DNA of 45,711 nucleotides, taken from CAZKWG01 sp964615375 (lineage in GTDB: Bacteria; Myxococcota_A; UBA796; CAZKWG01). The notes below the pieces were generated by a model. It saw only the letters and a program-made list of their open reading frames with translations. It was not told the origin of the DNA and ran no database searches. The position numbers were made by a program, and so were the translations under genes. Shown piece after piece: positions 34,115 to 41,400 of this stretch (within the stretch, counting starts at the first letter, position 1; each line of letters begins with the position of its first letter). Location: the NCBI GenBank assembly GCA_964615375.1, contig CAZTOW010000067.1, forward strand, positions 1-45,711, in the 5' to 3' direction.

Positions 34115-34497
34115 CCTAGCCGCTCCACGAGGAAGACCAGCGCGTCGCGCGACAGCCCCAGCACCCGGAAGCCCCGCGGCGTCACCAGCACCGTCTCGGG
34201 CATCGGCGGCGAGGCCACCGTCGCCGCAACGGGGGGCACCGGGGCGGCGGCGGGCTCCACGGGCTCCGCTCGAACCGGAAGGAATCCTCCCCCCGAGGCT
34301 GACCGTGCCCAGTGCGAAGCCGTCATCGACAACACCCCCAGCGCCGCCCCCAGCGACACCCAGCTCTCCCCCCGCGCCCGCCCCCGCGACAGCCACTGAC
34401 CCGCCCGGCGCCGCAGCGCCTCGGGGTAGCCCTCGCCGTCCCGACGCGACCGCGCAGAGGCCAGTGCCGCCGCTATCGCCCGTCCTTCCTCATCCAT
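34111..34497 (-). CDS. IS66 TnpA-like accessory protein
   Basis: A protein of 128 residues. Residues 20-62 look like a helix-turn-helix region (GYPEALRRRAGQW, WVSLGAALGVLSMTASHWA). A Pro/Ala-rich linker follows, and the tail VTPRGFRVLGLSRDALVFLVERLG resembles the closing segment of IS66 TnpA. It is followed by a TnpB remnant with a 4-base overlap, the usual IS66 order, but no TnpC transposase is present. It is intact but probably no longer part of a mobile element. Its start overlaps the upstream 85-residue gene by eight bases. Confidence 0.62.
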   Translation of the reverse strand: MDEEGRAIAAALASARSRRDGEGYPEALRRRAGQWLSRGRARGESWVSLGAALGVLSMTASHWARSASGGGFLPVRAEPVEPAAAPVPPVAATVASPPMPETVLVTPRGFRVLGLSRDALVFLVERLG

Positions 34498-34955
34498 CGC
34501 GGCCCTCCTCCTGGGGCGAGCCCGACGACCGCAGCGCCGCCTCCAGCGCTGAGCGCGCTGTCACCAGGGCCGCCACCCGCTCTCCCAGCCGGACGCACAG
34601 CGCCAGCAGCGCCTCTGGAGGGCCGCCCGTCGCCTCCCGAACCGCCTCCAGCGAACCGCTCAACCGCTGGCCGGCCTCGTAGACCGCGGGGCTCAGGTTT
34701 CGAGGATCTTCTCTGGGATCTTCGCCTCGTCGTGTCTGCTCTGACATCGCAACCTCCTCGACGGGGGACTGCCCCGTCGTCGAGGACGGCCTGGCCTCCG
34801 GAGGTCACGGGCCGCTCGGGAGGCGGGGCGAGGATGTGCAGTGTTTCCTCTATGTTAGAGGCAAAGGCGGCGGTGATGTCGTCGGGCGTCCCCCTGCCGT
34901 CCGCGACGACGCGAGCGCGCCCAGGGCCACCAAGCCCCAGGCGCGCTATGTCCAT
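34473..34955 (-). CDS. Doubtful small gene; first half protein-like
   Basis: An open frame from ATG 34955, with AGGA five bases upstream and 22 bases after the preceding stop. The first ~70 residues look natural (TPDDITAAFASNIEETLHIL). The second half runs antiphase through the 85-residue gene and is Arg/Gly-rich shadow sequence. Either a short real gene lost its stop through a frameshift or the frame is fortuitous. Confidence 0.28.
   Translation of the reverse strand: MDIARLGLGGPGRARVVADGRGTPDDITAAFASNIEETLHILAPPPERPVTSGGQAVLDDGAVPRRGGCDVRADTTRRRSQRRSSKPEPRGLRGRPAVERFAGGGSGGDGRPSRGAAGAVRPAGRAGGGPGDSALSAGGGAAVVGLAPGGGPRWMRKDGR
34490..34747 (-). CDS. Small protein of unknown function
   Basis: A protein of 85 residues with GGAGG six bases upstream of ATG 34747. 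It has a charged N-terminus, then a helical body (EAGQRLSGSLEAVREATGG, LALCVRLGERVAALVTARSALEAAL). It overlaps the TnpA-like gene by eight bases. No family was recognised. The good ribosome site and coupling support translation. Confidence 0.55.
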   Translation of the reverse strand: MSEQTRRGEDPREDPRNLSPAVYEAGQRLSGSLEAVREATGGPPEALLALCVRLGERVAALVTARSALEAALRSSGSPQEEGRDG

Positions 34956-34977
34956 CCAGTCCTGGCAGGTCTGGCCG

Positions 34978-35397
34978 CTACTCCGACCCTTCAGGACCGG
35001 CGGCCGGCGCGTCCGCGTCGGTCGCCGCTTCGACCCTGCCCAGCCGCGCGCGCAGGTGCGCCATGGCGCGGGCCTCCAGCGCGGGGTCCGCGTCCGCGTG
35101 CTCCCCGAGGACGACCTTCAGCTCATCGAAGGCGTCCCCTTCAGCCTCGTGCTCGCTGGACAGCTCGTCGAACAGCGCCTCCACCCGACCCCGACTGCGT
35201 AGCAGCGGCGCCGGATCGGGCTCCTCGCCCGTCGCTATGGCGGTGATGAACTGATGGACGGTCAGCGCGTGCTCCTCGGCGGCGCGACGGAGGGAATCGG
35301 CCGCCTGCCGCTGCTGTTCGGCGGTGCTGTAGATGGTGGCCAGGGCCGTGCCGCGCTCCAGAGGCGGGCGGGGGACGGGGTCGAGGGGTGTGTTCAT
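34978..35397 (-). CDS. Small acidic protein of unknown function
   Basis: A protein of 139 residues from ATG 35397 with GGAGAT upstream; the frame extends further but without a better site. The sequence is acidic and helical (ATIYSTAEQQRQAADSLRRA, HALTVHQFITAIATG, FDELSSEHEAEGDAFDELK). It has no membrane spans and no recognised domain. It is the first of the small minus-strand genes leading to the IS66-like gene, and a promoter candidate lies about 120 bases upstream. Confidence 0.6.
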   Translation of the reverse strand: MNTPLDPVPRPPLERGTALATIYSTAEQQRQAADSLRRAAEEHALTVHQFITAIATGEEPDPAPLLRSRGRVEALFDELSSEHEAEGDAFDELKVVLGEHADADPALEARAMAHLRARLGRVEAATDADAPAAGPEGSE

Positions 35398-35513
35398 GGG
35401 ATCTCCGTGCTCGCGTAGACGATCACGCGCGGCCGCGAGCGAACCGCGTGGATATGGGCCTGTGCCCCGCTGGTCCTGGAGGCCATCGGCACCCGAGAAC
35501 CAGCGTTGCAACA

Positions 35514-35540
35514 AACATACCAACCCCTCGCGATTGTCAA
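35514..35540 (-). promoter_or_regulatory. Possible promoter for 34978-35397
   Basis: On the minus strand TTGACA (35540-35535) is followed after 15 bases by TATGTT (35519-35514). The -35 is perfect but the spacing is short. It lies in the 325-base gap 35398-35721, which is otherwise empty apart from a stem-loop at its right end. Confidence 0.4.
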
Positions 35541-35690
35541 GCGGAGACCATTTCTCGCTGCACGACGGGGCTCAACTGGGGTGTGGTCGGCAGCCGCCGC
35601 TGTCGTGGGGCGCGTGCCAATCCCCTCCGTGGACGACCCGGCGCCGCTCACGAAGCCGAAGCGCTGCGCGTCGATCCGGCTCGTCCGACT

Positions 35691-35710
35691 GCGCTTCCAC
35701 CTGGAAGCGC
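35691..35710 (-). terminator. Stem-loop after 679-residue gene
   Basis: GCGCTTCC, loop ACCT, GGAAGCGC: a perfect 8-bp GC-rich stem 12 bases beyond the stop of the minus-strand gene at 35722. No T-run follows, so it would be a weak or Rho-assisted terminator. GGAAGCG recurs several times in the adjacent 140 bases. Confidence 0.45.
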
Positions 35711-35721
35711 CCACGCGATTC

Positions 35722-37761
35722 TCAGCCGCTTCCGCCAGGAAGCGTGGAAGCACTCCCCACCCACACGGGAGCGCTTCCCGCTGCTTCCCCGGCCTGACCG
35801 CGCAGCGCTTCCTGAAGCGCCCGGTTCAGCTGCTGGCCCAGCGCCTTGTCGGCCGCGAGCTCCGCCTTCGCCACCGTGCCGTGCGCCACGCCGAGCTGGG
35901 CTGCGGCCTGCCGCTGCGACAGGCTCACCGCCGAGCGCCAGCGCGCGAGGTCCGCGCCCGTGAGCGGCTCCGGTTCAGGGCTCGCGTCCGAGAACACCGG
36001 CGGTGGAGCAGCGGAGGTCGCCGTGAGGGGCTCCAGCGCGGCAGGCTCCGTAGTCGCCATCACGACCGGCTCCGCCTGCACTGCGGGCTCCGCGGCCTTC
36101 TCCTGTGTCCGCGCGATGGCCGCCTGGCGCCGCGCCAGCCGCGCCGCATACGCCCGCTCCATCTCCTCCTTCACGGACACCTGGAGCGCGGGACGCAGCT
36201 TCTCCTTCGGCTTCGCCTCCGCCCGCGAGACCTCGACCTTGGGCACGCCGAGCTGACCCGCCAGCACCCGCTGAGACACGCACAGGCCCCCGCGGAAGCT
36301 CGCGAGGTCGTACCCGGTGAGCGTCCAATCCTTGGGCCAGTGATCGTCAGGCCGCCAGAACCAGCTCTCGGGCTGCGGGGGCGGCGGCGGCCAGCGCCCC
36401 ACGCGCATCAGCGCCTCCCGATCCGCTGCCTCCATGGGGTCCTCGGCTGGCGACACCACAGCCTGTTCCAGCGGTGAGCGGGCCGCCTGAATCTCCGTCC
36501 GAGAGGACGCCGTAGGAGCGGGCGTGCTTGGAGTCTTCGCGACCTGTCCGGGTGGCTTGGAGTGCACCACCATTCGCGGACGAGGAGCGGCGACTGGCGC
36601 AGGCGCGCCAGCTCCCGAAGACGTGACGACGGGTCGGCCTGGCGAGGGAGGGCCTGCCGCCGCCCGATCCTGCGGGGTGCGCTTGGAGTACACCACCATC
36701 GGCGTGCGCGCAGGGACGAGGGATGCGGGACGGGATGTTGCGGCAGGTTGCGACCGCGAAGGGGTGGCGGCTGGCCTTGCGCGCTCGATCGCCGCACCCG
36801 CGGTGCCGGTCTCGACGGGTGCGTGCGCGACGGGGTTCGGCCTGGCCTGTGGCGGCGTCAACGGCCTCGATGGGATGCCCTTAGTGGCGGGTTGGCTCTG
36901 CGCCCACGGTGTCGTCTCCGCCCGTCCGAGCCGAGATCCTGCGGGCTGCGCTGCCGTGCGGTCAGTCGCGACCACCGATGGAGGGACCTGCGAGGTCGCC
37001 GGCCGGTCTGGCTGCGCGCGCGTCATGACAGGCGGACTCGGAGCTGTGGCCGGCGTCCTGAACCGGTCCACCGCCGAGGGCGCGGCGCGTACCTCCGCGC
37101 GAGCAGAAGCATCGGCGTCCGGCATCGCCTGGACCTCCGCCGCCCGTCCCATCGACAAGTGCTCCCCAGCGCCCACCCCACCCGAGCCCCGCTCGGGCGC
37201 GTTCGCGAGCTGCGCGGCCCTCGCCCGGAGCAGCGCCGCCCGCGCCTCGACCTCGGCCGCCCGCGCGTTGGCCAGGCGCGCCGCCGCGTGCCGCTCCGCC
37301 TCGGCGGCCGCGCGAGCCTCCGCCTGTCGCCGCGCCTCCTCTTCGGCGCTCTGCTGTTCCCGCGCCCGCCTCTCCGTCACCACCCGGGCCTCCTCCTGTC
37401 GCCGCGCTTCGGCCTCCTCAGCAGCTCGCGCGATCGCCTCGGCCTCGCGGCGACGAACCTCCTCCTGGGCCCGCTCCGCTGCGGCACGCTCGGCCTGCTC
37501 CCGCGCCTCCGCGCTCCTGCGCGCCTCGATCTCCGCCCGTCGCGCCTCCACGATCCGCGCCGCCTTCAGCTCCACAAGGCGATCCTCCGCCAGCTCAAGC
37601 AGGTCGGACGCGCGCACCTGGAGCAGCGGATTCCCCGAGCGCACCCCCAGGCGTAGGTCCTCCCGGTAGCTCGCCATGCGATCCAGCAGCGCGGCCATGT
37701 CCTCGCACTGACGGAGCCACGCCTTCTGCGCCAGCACCTCCCGTTCGATCGGGTCCATCAT
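35722..37761 (-). CDS. Long coiled-coil protein with two C-terminal HTH repeats
   Basis: A protein of 679 residues from ATG 37761, overlapping the previous stop. Residues ~70-195 are a nearly uninterrupted Ala/Glu/Arg helix (RAEIEARRSAEAREQAERAA). Residues ~200-460 are Pro/Ala/Ser/Thr-rich and disordered, with two copies of a short motif (MVVYSKRTPQDR, MVVHSKPPGQVA). Two XRE-like helix-turn-helix modules follow near 483-535 and 597-650, each built as LTG-DL, then SQR-A-QLGV, then an AE pair. Tandem HTH units suggest a DNA-binding partition- or replication-type protein of a mobile element. Which one is not clear. A stem-loop follows the stop. Confidence 0.7.
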   Translation of the reverse strand: MMDPIEREVLAQKAWLRQCEDMAALLDRMASYREDLRLGVRSGNPLLQVRASDLLELAEDRLVELKAARIVEARRAEIEARRSAEAREQAERAAAERAQEEVRRREAEAIARAAEEAEARRQEEARVVTERRAREQQSAEEEARRQAEARAAAEAERHAAARLANARAAEVEARAALLRARAAQLANAPERGSGGVGAGEHLSMGRAAEVQAMPDADASARAEVRAAPSAVDRFRTPATAPSPPVMTRAQPDRPATSQVPPSVVATDRTAAQPAGSRLGRAETTPWAQSQPATKGIPSRPLTPPQARPNPVAHAPVETGTAGAAIERARPAATPSRSQPAATSRPASLVPARTPMVVYSKRTPQDRAAAGPPSPGRPVVTSSGAGAPAPVAAPRPRMVVHSKPPGQVAKTPSTPAPTASSRTEIQAARSPLEQAVVSPAEDPMEAADREALMRVGRWPPPPPQPESWFWRPDDHWPKDWTLTGYDLASFRGGLCVSQRVLAGQLGVPKVEVSRAEAKPKEKLRPALQVSVKEEMERAYAARLARRQAAIARTQEKAAEPAVQAEPVVMATTEPAALEPLTATSAAPPPVFSDASPEPEPLTGADLARWRSAVSLSQRQAAAQLGVAHGTVAKAELAADKALGQQLNRALQEALRGQAGEAAGSAPVWVGSASTLPGGSG

Positions 37762-38069
37762 CGCCCCCACTCGGCGAGCCTGGCCGCCTTCAAGTCGGTG
37801 ATGCGATCGTCGATGTGCTCCAGCAGGTCATTGCCGCGCACGGCGGCGATTCCGTGGAGCGTGCCGTCGGCGACCTGCGTCCGGTAGAGCTCGCGCATCA
37901 TCCGAAGCTCGTCGAGATCCACGCTGGCGCGGACGCGCGCCCGCTCCTCGCGGTACGCGCGCTCCACCCGGGCCAGGACCACGCCGGGGTCCTCCTCTTT
38001 CATGAGCGCCAACCCCTCGTCGGACGCCTCGATCTCGTCGTCCTCCTCGAGCTGATCCCAGAACCCCAT
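37758..38069 (-). CDS. Small acidic protein of unknown function
   Basis: A protein of 103 residues from ATG 38069 (MGFWDQLEEDDEIEASDEG) with AGAGGTG upstream. The same frame runs to ATG 38258, preceded by GAGGAG, which would add 63 residues with weaker coding character. The body is helical (LARVERAYREERARVR, DDRITDLKAARLAEWG). Its C-terminal pattern of ending with DLKAAR resembles a segment early in the next protein (LVELKAARIVEARR), hinting that the two genes share a module. No family was recognised. Confidence 0.6.
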   Translation of the reverse strand: MGFWDQLEEDDEIEASDEGLALMKEEDPGVVLARVERAYREERARVRASVDLDELRMMRELYRTQVADGTLHGIAAVRGNDLLEHIDDRITDLKAARLAEWGR

Positions 38070-38281
38070 GCCACACCTCTGCGGGGCCTCGGCCCCTCGT
38101 TGTTGTCCATCGTCGTTGGGGCCCAGACCACCCGGACCGCTCGACAAGGACAGCTGCACACGCCACTCTTCGACGGCCAGGCCCATCCCGTTCGCACTTG
38201 CGATCACCAGGGGCCATCTGAGCCCACTCGGCAACCCTGGCACACCTTTGAAGTGCATGAGCTCCTCGCGGGCGAAGGGGA
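38070..38281 (-). other. Uncertain stretch between small genes
   Basis: Either the 5' part of an N-terminally extended 37758 gene (ATG 38258, SD GAGGAG) or a leader region. The amino-acid sequence of the extension (MHFKGVPGLPSGLRWPLVIA) is not obviously a domain. No RNA gene or strong hairpin was seen. Confidence 0.3.
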
Positions 38282-38464
38282 TCAGGAGGCACGCGCCCGG
38301 GCGCCAGCCACGACGGCGAAGGGTCGGCTTGGCGGACGCCCACGCGCGCGAGGCCTGCCCTCAGCCGACGGAGACCTCGCCGCGAGGACCGGGCTCCCAG
38401 CGCGCAGATCCGCGGCGATGAGCCCCGCGAGCAGGCGCAGCGCGTCCAGCGCCTCGGCGTTCAC
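38282..38464 (-). CDS. Possible small protein coupled to HTH gene
   Basis: 60 residues from GTG 38464, whose last two bases overlap the TGA of the HTH gene (GTGA). The N-terminal half is a clean helix (VNAEALDALRLLAGLIAADLR); the C-terminal half is Arg/Pro-rich. No family was recognised. The coupling is the main support. Confidence 0.42.
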   Translation of the reverse strand: MNAEALDALRLLAGLIAADLRAGSPVLAARSPSAEGRPRARGRPPSRPFAVVAGARARAS

Positions 38465-38718
38465 GACCCACCGTCGGCGGGCAGGCGCTCCCAAAGCTGT
38501 CCCTCCTGAAGGCCAGCGAGGGTCGGCGACGCCAGCAGCCAACGGCGCAGCTGCGGCGTCAACGACCGCTTCCGGTGCAGGAGCTGGCTCCAGTACGAGC
38601 GTGACAGGCCCAGCTCGTCCGCGAAGTCGCCGTGGTTCATGTGCCGCTCCTCGAGGCGGGCGGCGACGACGGTGGCGTTGAGCCAGAAGCGAGTGGTGGC
38701 AGGCAGGCGATTGCTCAT
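38461..38718 (-). CDS. XRE-like helix-turn-helix regulator
   Basis: A protein of 85 residues from ATG 38718 with GGAGAG six bases upstream. A single HTH domain: MNHGDFADELGLSRSYWSQ is the recognition unit, followed by LLHRKRSLTPQLRRWLL. The size and style fit a phage- or plasmid-type repressor. It is divergent from another HTH gene (38819) across a 100-base gap containing a strong promoter, the classic layout of a genetic switch. Confidence 0.68.
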   Translation of the reverse strand: MSNRLPATTRFWLNATVVAARLEERHMNHGDFADELGLSRSYWSQLLHRKRSLTPQLRRWLLASPTLAGLQEGQLWERLPADGGS

Positions 38719-38761
38719 GCGCTCTCCAGTAACGCATTTACAATCACATCAGCGCGTGACC

Positions 38762-38790
38762 TTGACAAGCGCTCGCCATGCACTTATTTT
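38762..38790 (+). promoter_or_regulatory. Sigma70-type promoter in divergent regulator gap
   Basis: TTGACA (38762-38767), 17-base spacer, TATTTT (38785-38790) on the plus strand, ending 28 bases before ATG 38819. The -35 region lies between AGCGC and GCGCT half-sites (AGCGCGTGACCTTGACAAGCGCT), a possible operator for one of the two flanking HTH proteins. Confidence 0.6.
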
Positions 38791-38818
38791 CGCAACTACA
38801 ATCATGGAGCTGAAACCC

Positions 38819-39361
38819 ATGCCAAAAGCCCCCGCCTCCCCGCCCGCCAGCGCCATCCAGCAACCCACGGAGCTTGGCCGCGCCGCAGGCGAGGTCGCCT
38901 TCTACCGGGAGCACCACCCGAGCTTTGGCCCCTACCTGCGGCAGCTCCGGCTCGACCGGGGGCTCTCGCTCCGCGACGCCTCGGACCAGCTCGGCCTCAC
39001 CTTCGCCAAGCTCCAGAAGATGGAGACGGGCGGGCGCTACCGGATCGACAGCCTCACGCTGTTCAGCGCCATCGCCGATCTCTACGGCAAGCCCCGCCAG
39101 GAGGTGCTCGACGCGGCCGGTATCAAGGTCCTGGAGCCCGAAGAGGTGGCCGATGAGCTCGACGACGAGGCGATCTTCGCACGCCTCGTGCTGCACCCCG
39201 CGCTGCGCCCCTTGCGGATGGACGACCGCTGGCTCGACGCCTTCTCCAGGCTCCAGAAGAAGCAGTGGGTCGAGTTCGCCAGGCGGTTGGAGGCCTTCTT
39301 CCATGCTGGCGGCTCGCTCACGCAGGTGCTGGAGCCCGAGCCGGACGGGGCGGCGGAGTGA
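38819..39361 (+). CDS. XRE-family transcriptional regulator
   Basis: A protein of 180 residues. ATG 38819 has GGAG nine bases upstream; ATG 38804 in frame is possible. An XRE/Cro HTH covers ~40-100: FGPYLRQLRLDRGLSLRDAS, DQLGLTFAKLQKMETGGRYR, SLTLFSAIADLYG. The C-terminal ~70 residues are helical and acidic. It has its own consensus promoter and is divergent from a smaller HTH gene. It probably controls one of the neighbouring mobile-element or toxin-antitoxin modules. Confidence 0.75.
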   Translation: MPKAPASPPASAIQQPTELGRAAGEVAFYREHHPSFGPYLRQLRLDRGLSLRDASDQLGLTFAKLQKMETGGRYRIDSLTLFSAIADLYGKPRQEVLDAAGIKVLEPEEVADELDDEAIFARLVLHPALRPLRMDDRWLDAFSRLQKKQWVEFARRLEAFFHAGGSLTQVLEPEPDGAAE

Positions 39362-39474
39362 TGCCGAACGCGCCCTTCTCCCTGGCCGTGCACGCGGCCG
39401 CGGAATCTGTGGAGATGGGGCCCACGAGGCCTCCGCGTCCCCACAACAGGCGAACAATTCATCACCATTTGGCC

Positions 39475-39499
39475 ATACCTCAGTGTCATTATGAGGTAT
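39475..39499. promoter_or_regulatory. Inverted repeat, probable AbiEi operator
   Basis: ATACCTCA (39475-39482) and TGAGGTAT (39492-39499) form perfect 8-base arms 9 bases apart, in AT-rich DNA 22 bases before the start of the AbiEi-like gene. AbiEi antitoxins are known to autorepress by binding inverted repeats in their promoter, so this is the likely site. Confidence 0.62.
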
Positions 39500-39521
39500 A
39501 TGTCCTTGGTGAGTATTCCTG

Positions 39522-40544
39522 ATGAGCACCCTAACCCCGTCCCGCGCCCCTACCCGCGCCGAGCAGGCGTTCCTGGACGTGCTCCCACAGGCCGCCCGAA
39601 ATGCGGTCGTCGTCGGCTCGTCCGCTCAGAACGCCGATAGTCCGGACCTCATCGTCGGTAGCAAGGCCGTCGACGTCCAGTGGGCAGGAGATGGCAGCCT
39701 CGGCGACGTCCGCCGTCTGCTCGCCGGCAAACACCGCCCCGACATCGTCGCGGGCCGTCGGCTCTCCCCGGGGGCGCGCGCTGCGCTCGGCGAGGCTGGG
39801 ATCTCCTGGGTGGACGAGACCGGGGCGGCTGAGGTCGCGCTGGGCACGATCATCGTGTCCCGAACCGGGCACGCCACGCCGGCACCTCCGCCGCCCGCCC
39901 GATGGACGCCAGCCGTCCTGGCGGTCGCGGAAGCCCTCCTCTGCGGCACGGGGGCCACCGTGGCGCAGGTGCAGGCGGCGACGGACCTCTCCTCCGGGAG
40001 CTGCACGAACGCCCTGCGAGCCCTGACCGATCTGGGCCTGCTGGAGGCCGAGGCCGCGCGGGGTCGCGGCGCCGGTCGCAAGGTCCGCGACGCACGGGCC
40101 CTGCTGGCGGCCTACCGCGACGCCGCTGAGGCGCTTCGCCCCAAGGAGATCCTCCAGGTGGGCGTGACCTGGCGAGCCGCAGTGGCGGGCCTCGCCGAGG
40201 CGGGCCGGGCGTGGTCGGCTCAGTCGGTGGGCTGGTGCGCGACAGGCGCGGCAGCGTCGAGCGTGCTGGCCCCGCACCTGACGACGATCAGCGCCACCGA
40301 GGTCTACATCGACACAGGCACCCTGGCTGGCCTCGCCGCGGCGGCCGCGGCAGCGAAGCTCCGGCCGATCGAGGGCGGGCGCCTCACGCTGAGGCCGATG
40401 CCGACCGTGGGTGTACGGCGGCTCAGCTCCGAGGTCGGTGGCCTGTGGGTGGCGCCGTGGCCACGCGTCTACGTGGACCTGCTGACCGTGGGCGTTCGAG
40501 GTGAAGAGGCAGCGGAGCACTTGTGGGAGGTGACGCATGGCTGA
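39522..40544 (+). CDS. AbiEi-family antitoxin / transcriptional regulator
   Basis: A protein of 340 residues. The N-terminal ~110 residues are alpha/beta (DLIVGSKAVDVQWAGDGS), possibly an inactive nuclease-like fold. A winged helix lies at ~130-175 (TVAQVQAATDLSSGSCTNAL, RALTDLGLLEAEA). The C-terminal part ends in GGLWVAPWPRVYVDLLTVG, typical of AbiEi-type proteins. Together with the following nucleotidyltransferase it forms a type IV toxin-antitoxin pair (AbiE-like): this protein would repress the operon and oppose the toxin. The genes overlap by eight bases. A perfect inverted repeat lies just upstream. Confidence 0.75.
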   Translation: MSTLTPSRAPTRAEQAFLDVLPQAARNAVVVGSSAQNADSPDLIVGSKAVDVQWAGDGSLGDVRRLLAGKHRPDIVAGRRLSPGARAALGEAGISWVDETGAAEVALGTIIVSRTGHATPAPPPPARWTPAVLAVAEALLCGTGATVAQVQAATDLSSGSCTNALRALTDLGLLEAEAARGRGAGRKVRDARALLAAYRDAAEALRPKEILQVGVTWRAAVAGLAEAGRAWSAQSVGWCATGAAASSVLAPHLTTISATEVYIDTGTLAGLAAAAAAAKLRPIEGGRLTLRPMPTVGVRRLSSEVGGLWVAPWPRVYVDLLTVGVRGEEAAEHLWEVTHG

Positions 40545-41400
40545 GGAGCTTGAGAGAAGCCGGTCCGCGCGCCGGGCCGCCGAGCGTGCCCTCGTGCGCG
40601 TCGTTCACCACTACAACGGGAGGCCCGAGTTCGTCGTGCTCGGCGGCCTCGTCCCCGAGCTCCTGTGCGCGAGCAGCGCCTACCGCCACGCGGGCACCAC
40701 AGACGTGGACGTCCAGGTCGATCTCGAGATCGCGTGTGGGTCCGTCCAGACCCGGCGGCTCGAGCGCGCCCTGCTCAACGCCGAGTTCGAGCCCGACGGC
40801 CAGCGCGTCTGGCGTTGGAAGGCCGATGGCCCGGAACGGGGCACCATCATCAAGTTCGAGCTGCTGGCCGACCTCGACGACCAGCCCGCCGGCGCCCAGA
40901 TCGTGTTCGACGGGTGCGAGTCGCTCGGGGCGGCGAACCTGCGGGGGACGGGCTTCGCGGCGAGAGACGTCGAGGTCCGCCGCCTCCGCGCCAAGGTCGG
41001 TGGCGACTGGCACGAGGCCGAGGTCAACGTCACCGGGCTGGCGGGCTTCCTCCTGGCGAAGTGCGCGGCCGCCCTGTCCCGGCGCAAGCCGAAGGACTGG
41101 TACGACATCGCCTTCGTGCTCAACCACAACGACCGCGGGGGTCCCGAGGCTGCCGCGCGGAGGGTCGTCGAGCTGTTTGCGGGCGATCTGAGCACCCTTC
41201 GGCTGGCGCTCTCCGACCTCCAGGCGAACTTCTCCAACACGCGAGCCCAGGGACCCGAGGCTTACGCCGAGCAGATGCTGCTCGACCATCCTGACCTGGA
41301 TCGGCTCACGCTCCGCGCTGACGCGGTCCTCGCCGTGGAGACCTTCTGCGAGCAGCTCCATGCGCCCCGGTCATCCTCGCCGGACGGAGACCCCCGATGA
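40537..41400 (+). CDS. AbiEii-type nucleotidyltransferase toxin
   Basis: A protein of 287 residues. The nucleotidyltransferase core is visible: FVVLGGLVPELLCASS near residues 29-44, then TTDVDVQVDLEIA with the DxD metal-binding pair near 52-54, and later FELLADL and KPKDWYDIAFVLNH near 188-201. The latter matches the R-KD-YDL signature of AbiEii/MNT proteins. Such toxins add nucleotides to target RNAs or proteins and cause growth arrest until checked by AbiEi. The start overlaps the antitoxin by eight bases, and the stop overlaps the recombinase start by ATGA, so the recombinase may be co-expressed. Confidence 0.8.
   Translation: MAEELERSRSARRAAERALVRVVHHYNGRPEFVVLGGLVPELLCASSAYRHAGTTDVDVQVDLEIACGSVQTRRLERALLNAEFEPDGQRVWRWKADGPERGTIIKFELLADLDDQPAGAQIVFDGCESLGAANLRGTGFAARDVEVRRLRAKVGGDWHEAEVNVTGLAGFLLAKCAAALSRRKPKDWYDIAFVLNHNDRGGPEAAARRVVELFAGDLSTLRLALSDLQANFSNTRAQGPEAYAEQMLLDHPDLDRLTLRADAVLAVETFCEQLHAPRSSSPDGDPR

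Noticed and set aside
35506..37669. Plus-strand open frames (35506-36477 and 36524-37669)
   Set aside because: Shadows of the 679-residue coiled-coil/HTH gene; Ala/Arg repeat-like composition arises from the GC-rich opposite strand.
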